Positions 1 through 7,450 of a stretch of 10,396 nt of DNA are shown here, piece by piece. The stretch's first letter is position 1; the number at the start of each line of letters is the position of its first letter. A program made the position numbers and the translations under genes. Source of the DNA: SAR92 clade bacterium. Lineage in GTDB: Bacteria; Pseudomonadota; Gammaproteobacteria; Pseudomonadales; Porticoccaceae. Location: NCBI GenBank assembly GCA_018607545.1, contig JABBBF010000067.1, forward strand, positions 1 to 10,396. Reading direction: 5' to 3'. Under the pieces are notes generated by a model. The model was not told the DNA's origin and searched no databases. It saw only the letters and a list, made by a program, of their open reading frames with translations.

Positions 1-161
1 TCGGTTTTTCGGGTATCAAAGACATCGCAATACTTTATCAGAAAGCCCACGGATGGACGAGGTTAAGATTTTTTTGTCACAGGTTTTTTAGTCCAAACCT
101 CCTATGTAGCATATCTAGCCATAGAAATAGGGCTCTGTAACAAGAGATGCTTTGCCCCTGT
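1..161. other. Left-edge stretch with no supportable gene
   Basis: No gene with a credible start and ribosome-binding site was found here. On the + strand, frame 1 is open from the edge to a TAA at 64-66 and frame 3 is open from the edge to a TAA at 138-140. Either could be the tail of a gene starting outside the window, but neither tail shows a family signature I recognise. The sequence is AT-rich with T-runs near 68-77 and 85-90, as in an intergenic region. The 35-bp regulatory element begins just downstream. Confidence 0.4.
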
Positions 162-196
162 CTTAAAATGCTAAATGTTATGGCTTTCCTTGCCAT
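162..196 (+). promoter_or_regulatory. Shared 35-bp operator-like element, copy 1 (upstream of the SDR gene)
   Basis: This is one of four gap-free copies of the same element in the window. Numbering from its first base, the three best copies (here, 2470 and 7293) share AAATGC at 5-10, AAAT at 12-15, TG at 20-21, CT at 23-24 and CAT at 33-35, for 20 identical positions of 35. It ends 95 bp before the SDR start codon. In this copy the right half also forms an inverted repeat, ATGGC/GCCAT with a 7-nt spacer (180-196). It is probably a binding site for the AraC-type regulator at 1390-2463; that link is an inference from location. Confidence 0.7.
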
Positions 197-248
197 GGGC
201 TAACAGCGCCAAATCAAAGATTATTGAGCCTGAAAAATACCGACTTGT

Positions 249-258
249 CCGATATCGG
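249..258. repeat. Perfect 10-bp palindrome CCGATATCGG
   Basis: A perfect 10-bp palindrome lies 33 bp upstream of the SDR start codon, between the shared element and the gene. Its position would suit a repressor or a second regulator site near the 5' end of the transcript. No second copy was noticed in the other promoter regions, so a chance palindrome cannot be excluded. Confidence 0.3.
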
Positions 259-291
259 CCGAGACATTACCTATAAGACACAGGCAAGAGC

Positions 292-1191
292 ATGACATTT
301 CGATACGATAATAGAGTGGCAATAGTCACTGGAGCTGGTAATGGTCTCGGGCGCTCCCATGCTTTGGGGCTTGCAGCCCGTGGCGCTAAGGTAGTGGTAA
401 ATGATCTCGGCAGCCAGTTAAGCGTGGCGGAGTCCGTAGTTGAAGAAATTCGCGCAGCTGGAGGAGAGGCTATTGCCAATGGCGCAAATGTGACCCAGCC
501 CGGTGAGGTTGAGGCCATGGTTCAGGCCGCGAAGGACAAATGGGGCCGGGTTGATATCTTGGTCAACAACGCAGGTATTCTGCGGGATAAGTCCTTTTCA
601 AAAATGAGCTTGGATGACTTTCGCCTAGTCTTGGATGTACATCTTATGGGTGCAGCCATATGCTCCAAGGCCGTGTGGGATCTGATGAAAGAGCAGCAGT
701 ATGGCCGTATTGTTATGACCAGCTCCTCTTCAGGGATCTACGGTAACTTTGGTCAATCGAACTATGGCGCCGCCAAGATGGGTGTGGTGGGATTGATGAA
801 CGTGCTGCATTTGGAAGGCGCCAAGTACGGCATTCGCGTCAATGCTCTGTCGCCCACAGCCGCGACACGGATGACCGAGGGTTTAATCGAGGCGGAAGCA
901 CTTGAGTTAATGACTGTCGAGAGCGTCACAGCAGGCTTGCTGTATCTTGTGGGTGAAGAAGCACCTGCGCGGTTGGTGCTCTGTGCTGGCGCCGGTGGCT
1001 ATGCGGCGACGCGGATCTATGAAACCGACGGTATTTGCCTGTCGCCAGAGGATCAAACGCCGGAAAATATTGCCTTAAATATAGAGCATATTTTGGATAC
1101 CTCGAGACAGACCATGCTGCAACAGGGCGCGGACCAGACCATCAAGTTTATTGCCCGGGCGACTGAAAGGCAGGCCGGTGAGTCGAACTAA
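292..1191 (+). CDS. Short-chain dehydrogenase/reductase, HSD17B4 (MFE-2)-like
   Basis: This 299-residue cytosolic NAD(P)-dependent oxidoreductase has the classical SDR layout. The nucleotide-binding TGAGNGLG is at residues 13-20, an acidic Asp38 at the end of strand 2 favours NAD+, NNAGI is at 92-96, and the catalytic Ser145, Tyr158 and Lys162 are all present. The stretches NNAGILRDKSF and SSSSGIYGNFGQSNYGAAK closely resemble the dehydrogenase domain of peroxisomal multifunctional enzyme 2, which oxidises (3R)-hydroxyacyl-CoA and 17-beta-hydroxysteroids. The hydratase and SCP2 domains of the eukaryotic protein are absent, as expected for a bacterial stand-alone version of about 300 residues. 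A weak purine-rich stretch (AGGCAAGAG) precedes the ATG. The gene has its own promoter region with the shared 35-bp element. Its likely role is oxidation of a hydroxyacyl-CoA or cyclic-alcohol intermediate made downstream of the acyl-CoA ligase; the exact substrate is unknown. Confidence 0.93.
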   Translation: MTFRYDNRVAIVTGAGNGLGRSHALGLAARGAKVVVNDLGSQLSVAESVVEEIRAAGGEAIANGANVTQPGEVEAMVQAAKDKWGRVDILVNNAGILRDKSFSKMSLDDFRLVLDVHLMGAAICSKAVWDLMKEQQYGRIVMTSSSSGIYGNFGQSNYGAAKMGVVGLMNVLHLEGAKYGIRVNALSPTAATRMTEGLIEAEALELMTVESVTAGLLYLVGEEAPARLVLCAGAGGYAATRIYETDGICLSPEDQTPENIALNIEHILDTSRQTMLQQGADQTIKFIARATERQAGESN

Positions 1192-1200
1192 AAAGAGCAT

Positions 1201-1286
1201 CGAGCTGAAGAAGCTCTTACTATGTAGCTTAAAGTGGGTTGAGCCACTTAAGTTATACTAAAACAAAAGCGGCTGCCTGAGTCGCT
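1201..1286. repeat. Three consecutive hairpins between the SDR and araC-type genes
   Basis: Three stem-loops follow one another after the SDR stop codon. The first, at 1202-1216, pairs GAGCT with AGCTC around a 5-nt loop. The second, at 1226-1254, pairs CTTAAGTGG-type arms with one bulged A around the loop GTTGAG, about 10-11 bp. The third, at 1268-1286, pairs AGCGGCT with AGTCGCT (one G-T wobble) around GCCTG. None is followed by a clean T-tract, so they are not textbook intrinsic terminators. They may still terminate or stabilise the SDR transcript, or act on the leader of the regulator gene. Confidence 0.4.
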
Positions 1287-1389
1287 AGTCTAATTAGATC
1301 GGCACTTTGCATGGGGCAAGCCGACACATTTTTCAAGCTGTGGTTAGCCTTAAAAGGGCGATCGGAGTTATCGGAGCGAGACCAGCGCA

Positions 1390-2463
1390 ATGAGATCTAC
1401 GCAGCCTAATCTTCATTCCCCTATCTCTGATCTCAGCCGTCATCGGCTGGGCTCTTATTATATTCGCGGTTATCTGCAGGGGGCTCTGCAGCAAGGGTTC
1501 GATCCAAAAGATATTCTGACCATTGCCAATATACCGCCCTCTGTCTATGAAGACCCCACAGCCTCTATTAATGGCGAGCAGCTGCAGCGCTTGATTCTTA
1601 AAATCAGGGAGACCATGAACGACCATTACATGGGGTTTTTACAGGTCCCGGGTAAGTTGGCCATGGATTCCGAGGCCGGCAAGGCCGCGGTAAAGGGTGA
1701 AACCTTGGGCCAGAGTTTGCGCGGCTTATTTGCCTTTGTGAATGCGGTGCGCAGTGACGAGGCGCGGACTCTAGTGGTCGATGAGGACAGCAATGAATGC
1801 TCGATGAACTTTTGTTTTAGTGGATTTAATCAAGGCGTCGATGTCCATTTAGCCTATTGGTATAGGCTCTATTGGGGCTACAAGTTTTACTGCTGGCTGA
1901 TTGGCGAACGCATCCCGCTGACCCAGGTATGCTTTACCGGGCCAAAGCCTCGAGACTGCATTGCCTATGAGGCGGTATTTGACTGTGCCATCGCCTTTGA
2001 TCAGCCGGAGAATAAACTCTGTCTGGATGCGAAGTATCTGGTCAAACCAGTGTTTCGCAATGAAACTGATCTGCTCAACGATTCCTTTCCGCTGATGTAC
2101 CCCAATGCCAGTTGGTTTACTATTCCGGGGAAGGATGTAAATATCTCCAGTCAGGTTGAACACATACTTATTGAGCTGCTTAAAGAGGGCATGATTGCGC
2201 CATCGATTGATGTGGTGGCGGGTCTTTTGGCGGTAAGCTCAAGGACATTAACCCGCCGACTGAGCAAAGAGAAAAAATCCTTCCAAAAAATAAAATCTAA
2301 GGTGCGCTGTGATATCGCCCAAGACTTGCTGATCAACAGCGATATCTCCCTGACGGTTATTGCCGAGAAGATTGGCTTTTCTGAGCCCGGGGATTTCACC
2401 CGCGCTTTTTTGGGCTGGACCGGGCAGACCCCCTCATCATTTCGCGCCCAGCCGCTCTCATAA
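1390..2463 (+). CDS. AraC/XylS-family transcriptional regulator
   Basis: This 357-residue cytoplasmic DNA-binding protein has an N-terminal region (about 18-215) matching the arabinose-binding-type sensor domain of the OruR/ArgR-like AraC subgroup, and a C-terminal AraC DNA-binding domain at about 265-355. The first helix-turn-helix runs about 272-294 (IDVVAGLLAVSSRTLTRRL). The second, about 319-344, carries the family signature IAEKIGFSEPGDFTRAF followed by WTGQTPSSFR. Members of this subgroup usually activate nearby catabolic genes in response to the pathway substrate or an intermediate. A purine-rich GGAGCGAG lies at 1373-1380, slightly far from the ATG, which suggests modest translation. 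The gene lies among four genes preceded by a common 35-bp element, so it is the best candidate for the protein that binds that element. No copy was found before its own start, so autoregulation is not indicated. The effector is unknown. Confidence 0.93.
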   Translation: MRSTQPNLHSPISDLSRHRLGSYYIRGYLQGALQQGFDPKDILTIANIPPSVYEDPTASINGEQLQRLILKIRETMNDHYMGFLQVPGKLAMDSEAGKAAVKGETLGQSLRGLFAFVNAVRSDEARTLVVDEDSNECSMNFCFSGFNQGVDVHLAYWYRLYWGYKFYCWLIGERIPLTQVCFTGPKPRDCIAYEAVFDCAIAFDQPENKLCLDAKYLVKPVFRNETDLLNDSFPLMYPNASWFTIPGKDVNISSQVEHILIELLKEGMIAPSIDVVAGLLAVSSRTLTRRLSKEKKSFQKIKSKVRCDIAQDLLINSDISLTVIAEKIGFSEPGDFTRAFLGWTGQTPSSFRAQPLS

Positions 2464-2469
2464 GCCTGT

Positions 2470-2504
2470 CGTGAAATGCTAAATCAATTGGCTCCAATTA
2501 ACAT
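2470..2504 (+). promoter_or_regulatory. Shared 35-bp operator-like element, copy 2 (upstream of the MFS gene)
   Basis: This copy starts only 6 bp after the regulator's stop codon and ends 134 bp before the MFS start codon. It aligns without gaps to the copies at 162 and 7293. It contains GAAATGCTAAAT followed five bases later by TTGGCT, and ends in ACAT. Its two parts read as a degenerate direct repeat (GCT-x-AAT and GCT-xx-AAT), as might suit two AraC-type DNA-binding modules. A possible -10 box, TCTATAG, lies near 2530, about 26 bp downstream of the element. Confidence 0.7.
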
Positions 2505-2638
2505 GGTCTTAGCCAGCCAATCATTTACTCTCTATAGCAAAGCTAAAACCGAGCCTCCGGGTCTAATATTGCATATCGTCTGTGATATTGGATGGATCGA
2601 TTTGAAGAGAGGCGCTACCCCAAAAAGGCAATATCCCA

Positions 2639-3988
2639 ATGAATCAAACTGAAACCCTCGCAGCTCCGGATACAGATACATTGCCTGATGGGCAAGCTGA
2701 TATTGCAGCGATAAAGGCCTATGAAAGCAAAGCCTATAGATATTATGTATTGGCCATACTTACAGTGGTTTACGCCTTCAACTTTATCGATCGACAACTG
2801 CTGGTTATTTTACAGGAGCCAATTAAGGCCGAATTGGGATTTTCCGATACCCAGCTCGGGTTGCTAACCGGTTTTGCCTTTGTGGTCTTCTATGTGATCT
2901 GTGGTATTCCCATAGCCCGTTGGGCCGATCGGGCTAATCGTCGCAGTATTATTGCCACAGCACTGGCAGCATGGAGTGTTATGACGGCACTCAGTGGCAT
3001 GGCGCAAAACTACACTCAGATGGTGCTAGCGCGGATTGGCGTAGGCATTGGTGAAGCTGGCGGCAGTCCCCCGTCCCACTCGATGATTTCAGATATGTTC
3101 CCGCCCAATAAGCGGGCCACGGCACTGGCTATTTATGGCTCAGGTGTCTATCTCGGTATATTGGCGGGCTATGTTATCGGCGCCTGGTTGAGTGAGTCCT
3201 TGGGTTGGCGAGCCACTTTTTTGGTAGTCGGCCTGCCCGGTGTGCTACTGGCAATTTTGGTGCGCCTAACGATTAAGGAACCACCCCGGGGATTTTCCCA
3301 AGGTGTTGCGGCTGCCGATGGGCCGCCCATGTCCTCGATTAAAGAGGTGCTGTTTGTTTTGTGGTCGCGTCCGACCTTTAGGCATCTGTGTTTTGCCGCT
3401 GGCGCTCAGGGCTTTGTTGGCTATGGCCTATCCAACTGGATGCCGTCTTATTACTTGCGAACATTTGATATAAGCCTGCCTGAATTAGGTACTTGGCTGG
3501 GTTTGGTGACCGGTTTTGCAGGTATTGTTGGCGCCTTGCTCGGCGGCTATCTGGTGGATCGCCTTGGTGAAAGGGACCTGCGTTGGAGACTGTGGCTGCC
3601 GGCCTTAGCCCTGTGCCTTTCATTGCCTGTTATCTTTGCCGCGCTCAGTAGTCAAAATATTTATGCGTCTCTGCTGCTATACGGTCTGCCCATCGCCTTA
3701 ATTGCGGTCTATGTGGGGCCTGTTCTGGCAACTACCCATAATTTGGTCGGTATGCGCATGCGTGCGCTGAGTTCTGCGATTTTGTTTCTGATCATCAATA
3801 TGATTGGCCTTGGGTTGGGGCCTCTGGTGGTGGGTTTCCTGAGTGATCAATTAGCTCCCCATGCCGGTGACGGAGCTTTGAGATTGGCCATTCTAACGGT
3901 GGTATCTGTGGGCACAGTCTGGTCCTGCATTCACTATGTTCTGGCTGCTCGCACCCTCAGTGAAGACCTTTCCAATGCGCCGGATTAG
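2639..3988 (+). CDS. Major facilitator superfamily transporter, spinster-like
   Basis: This 449-residue inner-membrane protein has about twelve hydrophobic segments, the first at about 35-56 after a polar N-terminus of roughly 30 residues. Recognisable signals are FNFIDRQLL in helix 1, the loop 2-3 motif GIPIARWADRANRR at 89-102, and ARIGVGIGEAGGSPPSHSMI at 131-150 in helix 4. This combination is typical of the bacterial spinster-related MFS group often found beside genes for degrading aromatics, steroids and other organic acids. It probably takes up the pathway substrate or a hydrolysis product from the periplasm by proton symport; direction and substrate are inferred from context only. An AAAAGG stretch about 10 bp before the ATG is a reasonable ribosome-binding site. 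The gene has its own shared-element promoter region, so it is probably not simply read through from the regulator gene. Confidence 0.92.
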   Translation: MNQTETLAAPDTDTLPDGQADIAAIKAYESKAYRYYVLAILTVVYAFNFIDRQLLVILQEPIKAELGFSDTQLGLLTGFAFVVFYVICGIPIARWADRANRRSIIATALAAWSVMTALSGMAQNYTQMVLARIGVGIGEAGGSPPSHSMISDMFPPNKRATALAIYGSGVYLGILAGYVIGAWLSESLGWRATFLVVGLPGVLLAILVRLTIKEPPRGFSQGVAAADGPPMSSIKEVLFVLWSRPTFRHLCFAAGAQGFVGYGLSNWMPSYYLRTFDISLPELGTWLGLVTGFAGIVGALLGGYLVDRLGERDLRWRLWLPALALCLSLPVIFAALSSQNIYASLLLYGLPIALIAVYVGPVLATTHNLVGMRMRALSSAILFLIINMIGLGLGPLVVGFLSDQLAPHAGDGALRLAILTVVSVGTVWSCIHYVLAARTLSEDLSNAPD

Positions 3989-4002
3989 GGTTTAGTAAAT
4001 GT

Positions 4003-4037
4003 CATTATTTGCTAATCATATTGTCTCCCTTTGCTCT
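4003..4037 (+). promoter_or_regulatory. Shared 35-bp operator-like element, copy 4 (weaker, upstream of the acyl-CoA ligase gene)
   Basis: This copy keeps 14 of the 20 positions that are identical in the three strong copies. It includes the core TTGCTAA, the TTGTCT block at the same spacing, and a final T. It differs in the first A-run and in the terminal CAT. It starts 14 bp after the MFS stop codon and ends 152 bp before the ligase start. Same orientation and similar distance to the gene support a real but lower-affinity site. Confidence 0.5.
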
Positions 4038-4087
4038 GTGCCCCAAGGGCTTAATGTCCCACACTTTTAGTCTTTATTGCACAGAGC
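4033..4087. repeat. 8-bp inverted repeat GCTCTGTG / CACAGAGC in the ligase leader
   Basis: The perfect arms lie at 4033-4040 and 4080-4087 with a 39-nt interval, and the left arm overlaps the end of the shared element. A second small stem, GTCGTC/GACGAT around TTCTT, follows at 4093-4109. These could be a leader structure, an end-of-transcript structure for the MFS gene, or a second protein-binding site. No T-tract follows, so an intrinsic terminator is not supported. Confidence 0.35.
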
Positions 4088-4189
4088 TCAAGGTCGTCTT
4101 CTTGACGATGATCTGCCGCCGTTGAATGGCGAATAAAAGTACTAATCAGCAAGCAAGCATTTTTAGATAATTAATTTAGTGGGAAGAGT

Positions 4190-6160
4190 ATGGCAGGTAC
4201 AAAACCAACAGAGATAGTGAAGCAGTTTATTCAGGATTACCCATCAGACCCTGAATATCTGTGCACTCCGTCCGATATTGAGCAGTTCGAAAAAATCCCC
4301 CAAGCTAAGCGATTTTTATGCAGTTCGCCCAATGAAGCACTGTCGTTAACTGCAAAAATACTTGGATCTTCAACGGCAGTAACTTTTCTAGCCACAGGTT
4401 CACTCGCCGACAAACCTCAGCGATGGACCTACAGCCAATACCAGGAAGAAGTGATAGCGGCGGCAAATCTATTTCATACTCTAGGTCTGCAAGCGGGCCA
4501 GTCCGTGGCCTTTTTATTGCCCAATACACCAGAGATGCTTTTCGGTCTTTGGGCCGCGCAGGCAGTTGGTATAGCGGCGCCGATCAATTATTTATTAAAG
4601 CCGGAGCAGATTGCGGAAATAGCCAGGGAAGCGGATGTGCACATTATCGTTACCCTGGGGCGGGGCCATCCAGATAGCGGGGATCTACTGGATAAAGCGC
4701 TGGAGGCAAAGCGTCGAGTTTCCTCGATCCAACATATTATTACAGTGAGTGCTATCGGCCTCGAGCATCAGGACGGCTGTGTCGATTGGAATCAGGGGAT
4801 ATCTCAGCAGCCTCGCGATGGTTTTATATTTGATCGCTTGCTTGAGGGGTCTGAAGTTGCTTCGTATTTTCATACGGGAGGCACCACCGGGATACCCAAA
4901 CTAGCCCAGCAGACCCATAGAGCTGAGGTGATCAATGTCTGTCAGATGTTACTCACGGGTCATGGTCAGGTGAGAAGTGATGCTCCCGAAGGCGCCTCGT
5001 CGACGAACCTCTGTGGCCTGCCGCTGTTTCATGTCAATGCCCCTTTTGTCTCAGCCCTATCTAGTATTATGTCTGGGGGTGAACTTATCTTAGCTGGCCC
5101 TCAGGGTTTTAGATCAAAGCAATTAATAAAAGATTTTTGGGGGTTGATTGAGCGCTATAAAGTAACCAACTTTTTTGCCGTGCCTACAGTTTATGGGGCG
5201 CTGATGGATCAGAATTCAAAAGACCATGACATAAGCAGTTTAATCAGCGGGAGCTGCGGGGCTGCGCCCATGCCAGTCAGTTTGTTGCGCGACTTCTACG
5301 CGCGCAGTGGCGCGACTATTTTGGAGGGCTATGGCATGACCGAGACCAATTGCTCAGCGGCATCCCAGTACATCAATGCCGAGCGTCATGTGGGCTCTGT
5401 TGGTATGCGCATTCCCTATCATCAGATACGCACCGTGATATTAGATGGCCAGCAAAAGGTAGTCCGGGACTGTGCAATAAATGAAATTGGCGTGCTGTTA
5501 CACAGTGGCCCCAATGTGATTCCCGGCTACAAACAAGAATCGGCAAACAAGGGCATGTGGCCAGAAAATGGCTGGCTAAACAGTGGTGATATGGGGCGAA
5601 TCGATGCCCAGGGCAATCTGTGGATTACCGGACGGGTTAAGGATTTGATTATCAGGGGCGGGCACAATATAGATCCCTCGATTACCGAAGACGCCCTGAC
5701 CTGTCACCCTGAGGTGGAAATGGCCGCCGCGGTGGGTAAGCCCGATGGTTATGCGGGGGAGCTGCCTGTCGCCTATGTAAAGCTCTATGCCGGGGCGACG
5801 GTGACTGCACCAGAGCTGATTAAATTCTCCCGTGAGCGGGCAGTAGAGCGGGCTGGTGCCGCGGTTGATGTCTTTATTGTGGATGAGCTACCTAAAACCG
5901 CGGTGGGTAAAATTTTTAAACCCAGCCTGCGCAGGGATGCTATTGCTCGGGCTTACGTAGAGATTGCTGCAGCCGCATGGCCAGAGGGGCAGATAACCGC
6001 AGAGGTTGTTGATGATAAGGCTCATGGCTTAAAAGTGATGTTGACCGTGATCTCGGATATCCCGTCACAAACCGTCGGCAGCCATGCTGACTCTGAACAA
6101 ATACGTCAGGCTGTTGAGCGAGACTTAAATACCCTCGCCTATGTTTGGGAACTCAACTAA
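4190..6160 (+). CDS. Acyl-CoA ligase (AMP-binding, ANL superfamily)
   Basis: This 656-residue cytosolic ligase would activate a carboxylic acid with ATP to an acyl-adenylate and then to the CoA thioester. The adenylation motifs are intact: P-loop FHTGGTTGIPK at 227-237, GYGMTE at 380-385, NSGD at 464-467, hinge GRVKDLIIRGG at 481-491, and PKTAVGKIFKP at 568-578, whose Lys574 is the expected catalytic lysine. The overall sequence resembles the proteobacterial group of uncharacterised acyl-CoA synthetases of about 630 residues (PRK07529-like) rather than classical FadD, so a branched, cyclic or terpenoid acid is as likely as a straight fatty acid. About 70 residues follow the catalytic-lysine motif, a slightly extended tail. 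A GGGAAGAG stretch lies just before the ATG. The gene ends 18 bp from the convergent esterase. It is likely controlled by the weaker 35-bp element at 4003. Confidence 0.93.
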   Translation: MAGTKPTEIVKQFIQDYPSDPEYLCTPSDIEQFEKIPQAKRFLCSSPNEALSLTAKILGSSTAVTFLATGSLADKPQRWTYSQYQEEVIAAANLFHTLGLQAGQSVAFLLPNTPEMLFGLWAAQAVGIAAPINYLLKPEQIAEIAREADVHIIVTLGRGHPDSGDLLDKALEAKRRVSSIQHIITVSAIGLEHQDGCVDWNQGISQQPRDGFIFDRLLEGSEVASYFHTGGTTGIPKLAQQTHRAEVINVCQMLLTGHGQVRSDAPEGASSTNLCGLPLFHVNAPFVSALSSIMSGGELILAGPQGFRSKQLIKDFWGLIERYKVTNFFAVPTVYGALMDQNSKDHDISSLISGSCGAAPMPVSLLRDFYARSGATILEGYGMTETNCSAASQYINAERHVGSVGMRIPYHQIRTVILDGQQKVVRDCAINEIGVLLHSGPNVIPGYKQESANKGMWPENGWLNSGDMGRIDAQGNLWITGRVKDLIIRGGHNIDPSITEDALTCHPEVEMAAAVGKPDGYAGELPVAYVKLYAGATVTAPELIKFSRERAVERAGAAVDVFIVDELPKTAVGKIFKPSLRRDAIARAYVEIAAAAWPEGQITAEVVDDKAHGLKVMLTVISDIPSQTVGSHADSEQIRQAVERDLNTLAYVWELN

Positions 6161-6178
6161 AGCGATGCCTTACTGATC

Positions 6179-7126
6179 CTACCCGAAGGCGTGTTTTAAT
6201 ATTTCATAGTTCAAATAATGGGCACGGGAGGATAGTCGCGCACTGGGTGCAATATATTCAAAGGCATGGGTGCCCCCGGGAAAGATATGCAATTCAGCGC
6301 CCACCTTTGCCGTCATCAAACGTCGCGCATACTCTATATCTTCATCTCTAAATAAATCCAATGAACCCACGGAAATATACGCCGGTGGCAGATTGGATAG
6401 GTCGTCAACTCTTGCGGGGACCGCGTAGTGATGACGCTCCTGCTGATAGGCTCCACCCAAATACGCTTGCCAGCCCTGGTGGTTGCTGTCTCTGTCCCAA
6501 GCGATACCGCTGAGCTCTAGATGAGTAGAGGGCTCATGATTGCGGTCGTCGAGCATAGGGCACATAAGCAGCTGATACTGTATTGGGTAAGCGCCGCGAT
6601 CGCGGGCCATTAGCGCCAGTCCGGCGGCCAGTCCAGCGCCGGCACTGATTCCTCCAACCGCAACCTTTGTAGTATCAACTCCCAGCTCAACACTGCTGGC
6701 AAATGTCCATGCCAGGGCCTGATAGCAATCGTCTAGGGGAGCAGGGTAGGGATGTTCCGGTGCCAGCCGATATTCAACAGCAATGACAATGCAGCCCACC
6801 TCATGGACAAAGCGCTCCATGGCCGCCACTTCAAAGTCGATAGAACCCAGCACATAGCCGCCACCATGAATCCACAGCAACACAGGCAAGGGTCCGTCGG
6901 CCTTGGCGGGTTTATAGACCCTGACGCGCAAGTCCGTATTATCCCCCTCTTCAGATATTCGATGGTCTGAAAATAGCACATGATCCATGGTCGATAAGTG
7001 GGTTTTTTGTTTCTCGGCGAAGGCCTGTCGTAGCACTCGAGTGTTGGCTAAGTTCTCCCAAATATCAAAATCGGGAATTTTTTCTAACACCACCAACAGC
7101 TCAGGATCTATCTGTTTTTTTACCAC
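6179..7126 (-). CDS. Alpha/beta-hydrolase, hormone-sensitive-lipase family (family IV) esterase
   Basis: This 315-residue hydrolase has no signal peptide, so it is expected in the cytosol, where it would cleave a carboxylic ester. The oxyanion-hole HGGG is at 87-90. The nucleophile Ser161 sits in GGISAGAG, and the likely acid Asp257 and base His287 (GGTHAF) complete the triad. The conserved VEYRLAPEHPYPAPLDD segment at 117-133 is typical of the family. The start codon is GTG, chosen because a strong AAGGGG lies 7 nt before it and the encoded protein then has family length. Upstream it shares a 324-bp divergent region with the receptor gene. Its stop codon is 18 bp from the acyl-CoA ligase stop, leaving no room for a separate terminator. 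It probably releases the acid that the ligase activates, or opens an ester or lactone intermediate; this is inferred from context. Confidence 0.92.
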   Translation of the reverse strand: MVKKQIDPELLVVLEKIPDFDIWENLANTRVLRQAFAEKQKTHLSTMDHVLFSDHRISEEGDNTDLRVRVYKPAKADGPLPVLLWIHGGGYVLGSIDFEVAAMERFVHEVGCIVIAVEYRLAPEHPYPAPLDDCYQALAWTFASSVELGVDTTKVAVGGISAGAGLAAGLALMARDRGAYPIQYQLLMCPMLDDRNHEPSTHLELSGIAWDRDSNHQGWQAYLGGAYQQERHHYAVPARVDDLSNLPPAYISVGSLDLFRDEDIEYARRLMTAKVGAELHIFPGGTHAFEYIAPSARLSSRAHYLNYEILKHAFG

Positions 7127-7450
7127 CGCTCAGCCCCTTAATTTATTGTTTTCAGCCCTCAGCATAGGGTTGATCTTGGCTAATTAGAAGTGAATTCTGC
7201 ATTTATCCTTATACGAATAAACTGATTTCCGCTATTCTCCTGAGACGAAATTGTCGTGCCTCTAGCGTAAGTCATAGCTCTCTTCATTTTGGCTTGAAAT
7301 GCCAAATGGCTTGTCTTCAATAGCCATTCCGGACAGGTATTTACCATGGTTTACTACCTTATGCCCGATTTTGGGGCGTCCATAAAAGCAAGATAGCAGG
7401 CTAAGTCCATCGGATTTATGCCAAAACAAAAAGACAGACAGGGGAAAATT
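7127..7450. promoter_or_regulatory. Divergent promoter region between the esterase and TonB-dependent receptor genes
   Basis: These 324 bp hold no convincing gene. They contain the shared 35-bp element facing the receptor (7293-7327). Near 7173-7206 on the opposite strand there is a degraded resemblance to it (AAATGC, GAAT and TTAGCCA in the right order but with spacing 2 bp shorter), which could serve the esterase. An ATG at 7418 is in frame with the receptor but lacks a ribosome-binding site. The true receptor site is CAGGGG at 7439-7444. Confidence 0.55.
7293..7327 (+). promoter_or_regulatory. Shared 35-bp operator-like element, copy 3 (upstream of the TonB-dependent receptor gene)
   Basis: This copy aligns without gaps to those at 162 and 2470. 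It has GAAATGCCAAAT, then TTGTCT at the conserved spacing, and ends in AGCCAT. It ends 123 bp before the preferred receptor start at 7451. Its presence at a physically separate, divergently flanked gene argues that the element is a dispersed regulator site rather than a by-product of local duplication, since the flanks do not align. Confidence 0.7.

Noticed and set aside
3..140. Open frame from the left edge, possible tail of an upstream gene
   Set aside because: Another frame is also open from the edge, neither tail has a recognisable signature, and the composition is that of an intergenic region; undecidable without upstream sequence.
6145..6351. 68-residue open frame overlapping the convergent ligase and esterase ends
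   Set aside because: It is antisense to the conserved C-terminal part of the esterase and has no domain signature.
7418..7450. In-frame upstream ATG of the TonB-dependent receptor
   Set aside because: It adds 11 polar residues before a normal signal peptide and lacks a ribosome-binding site, whereas 7451 has CAGGGG at good spacing.
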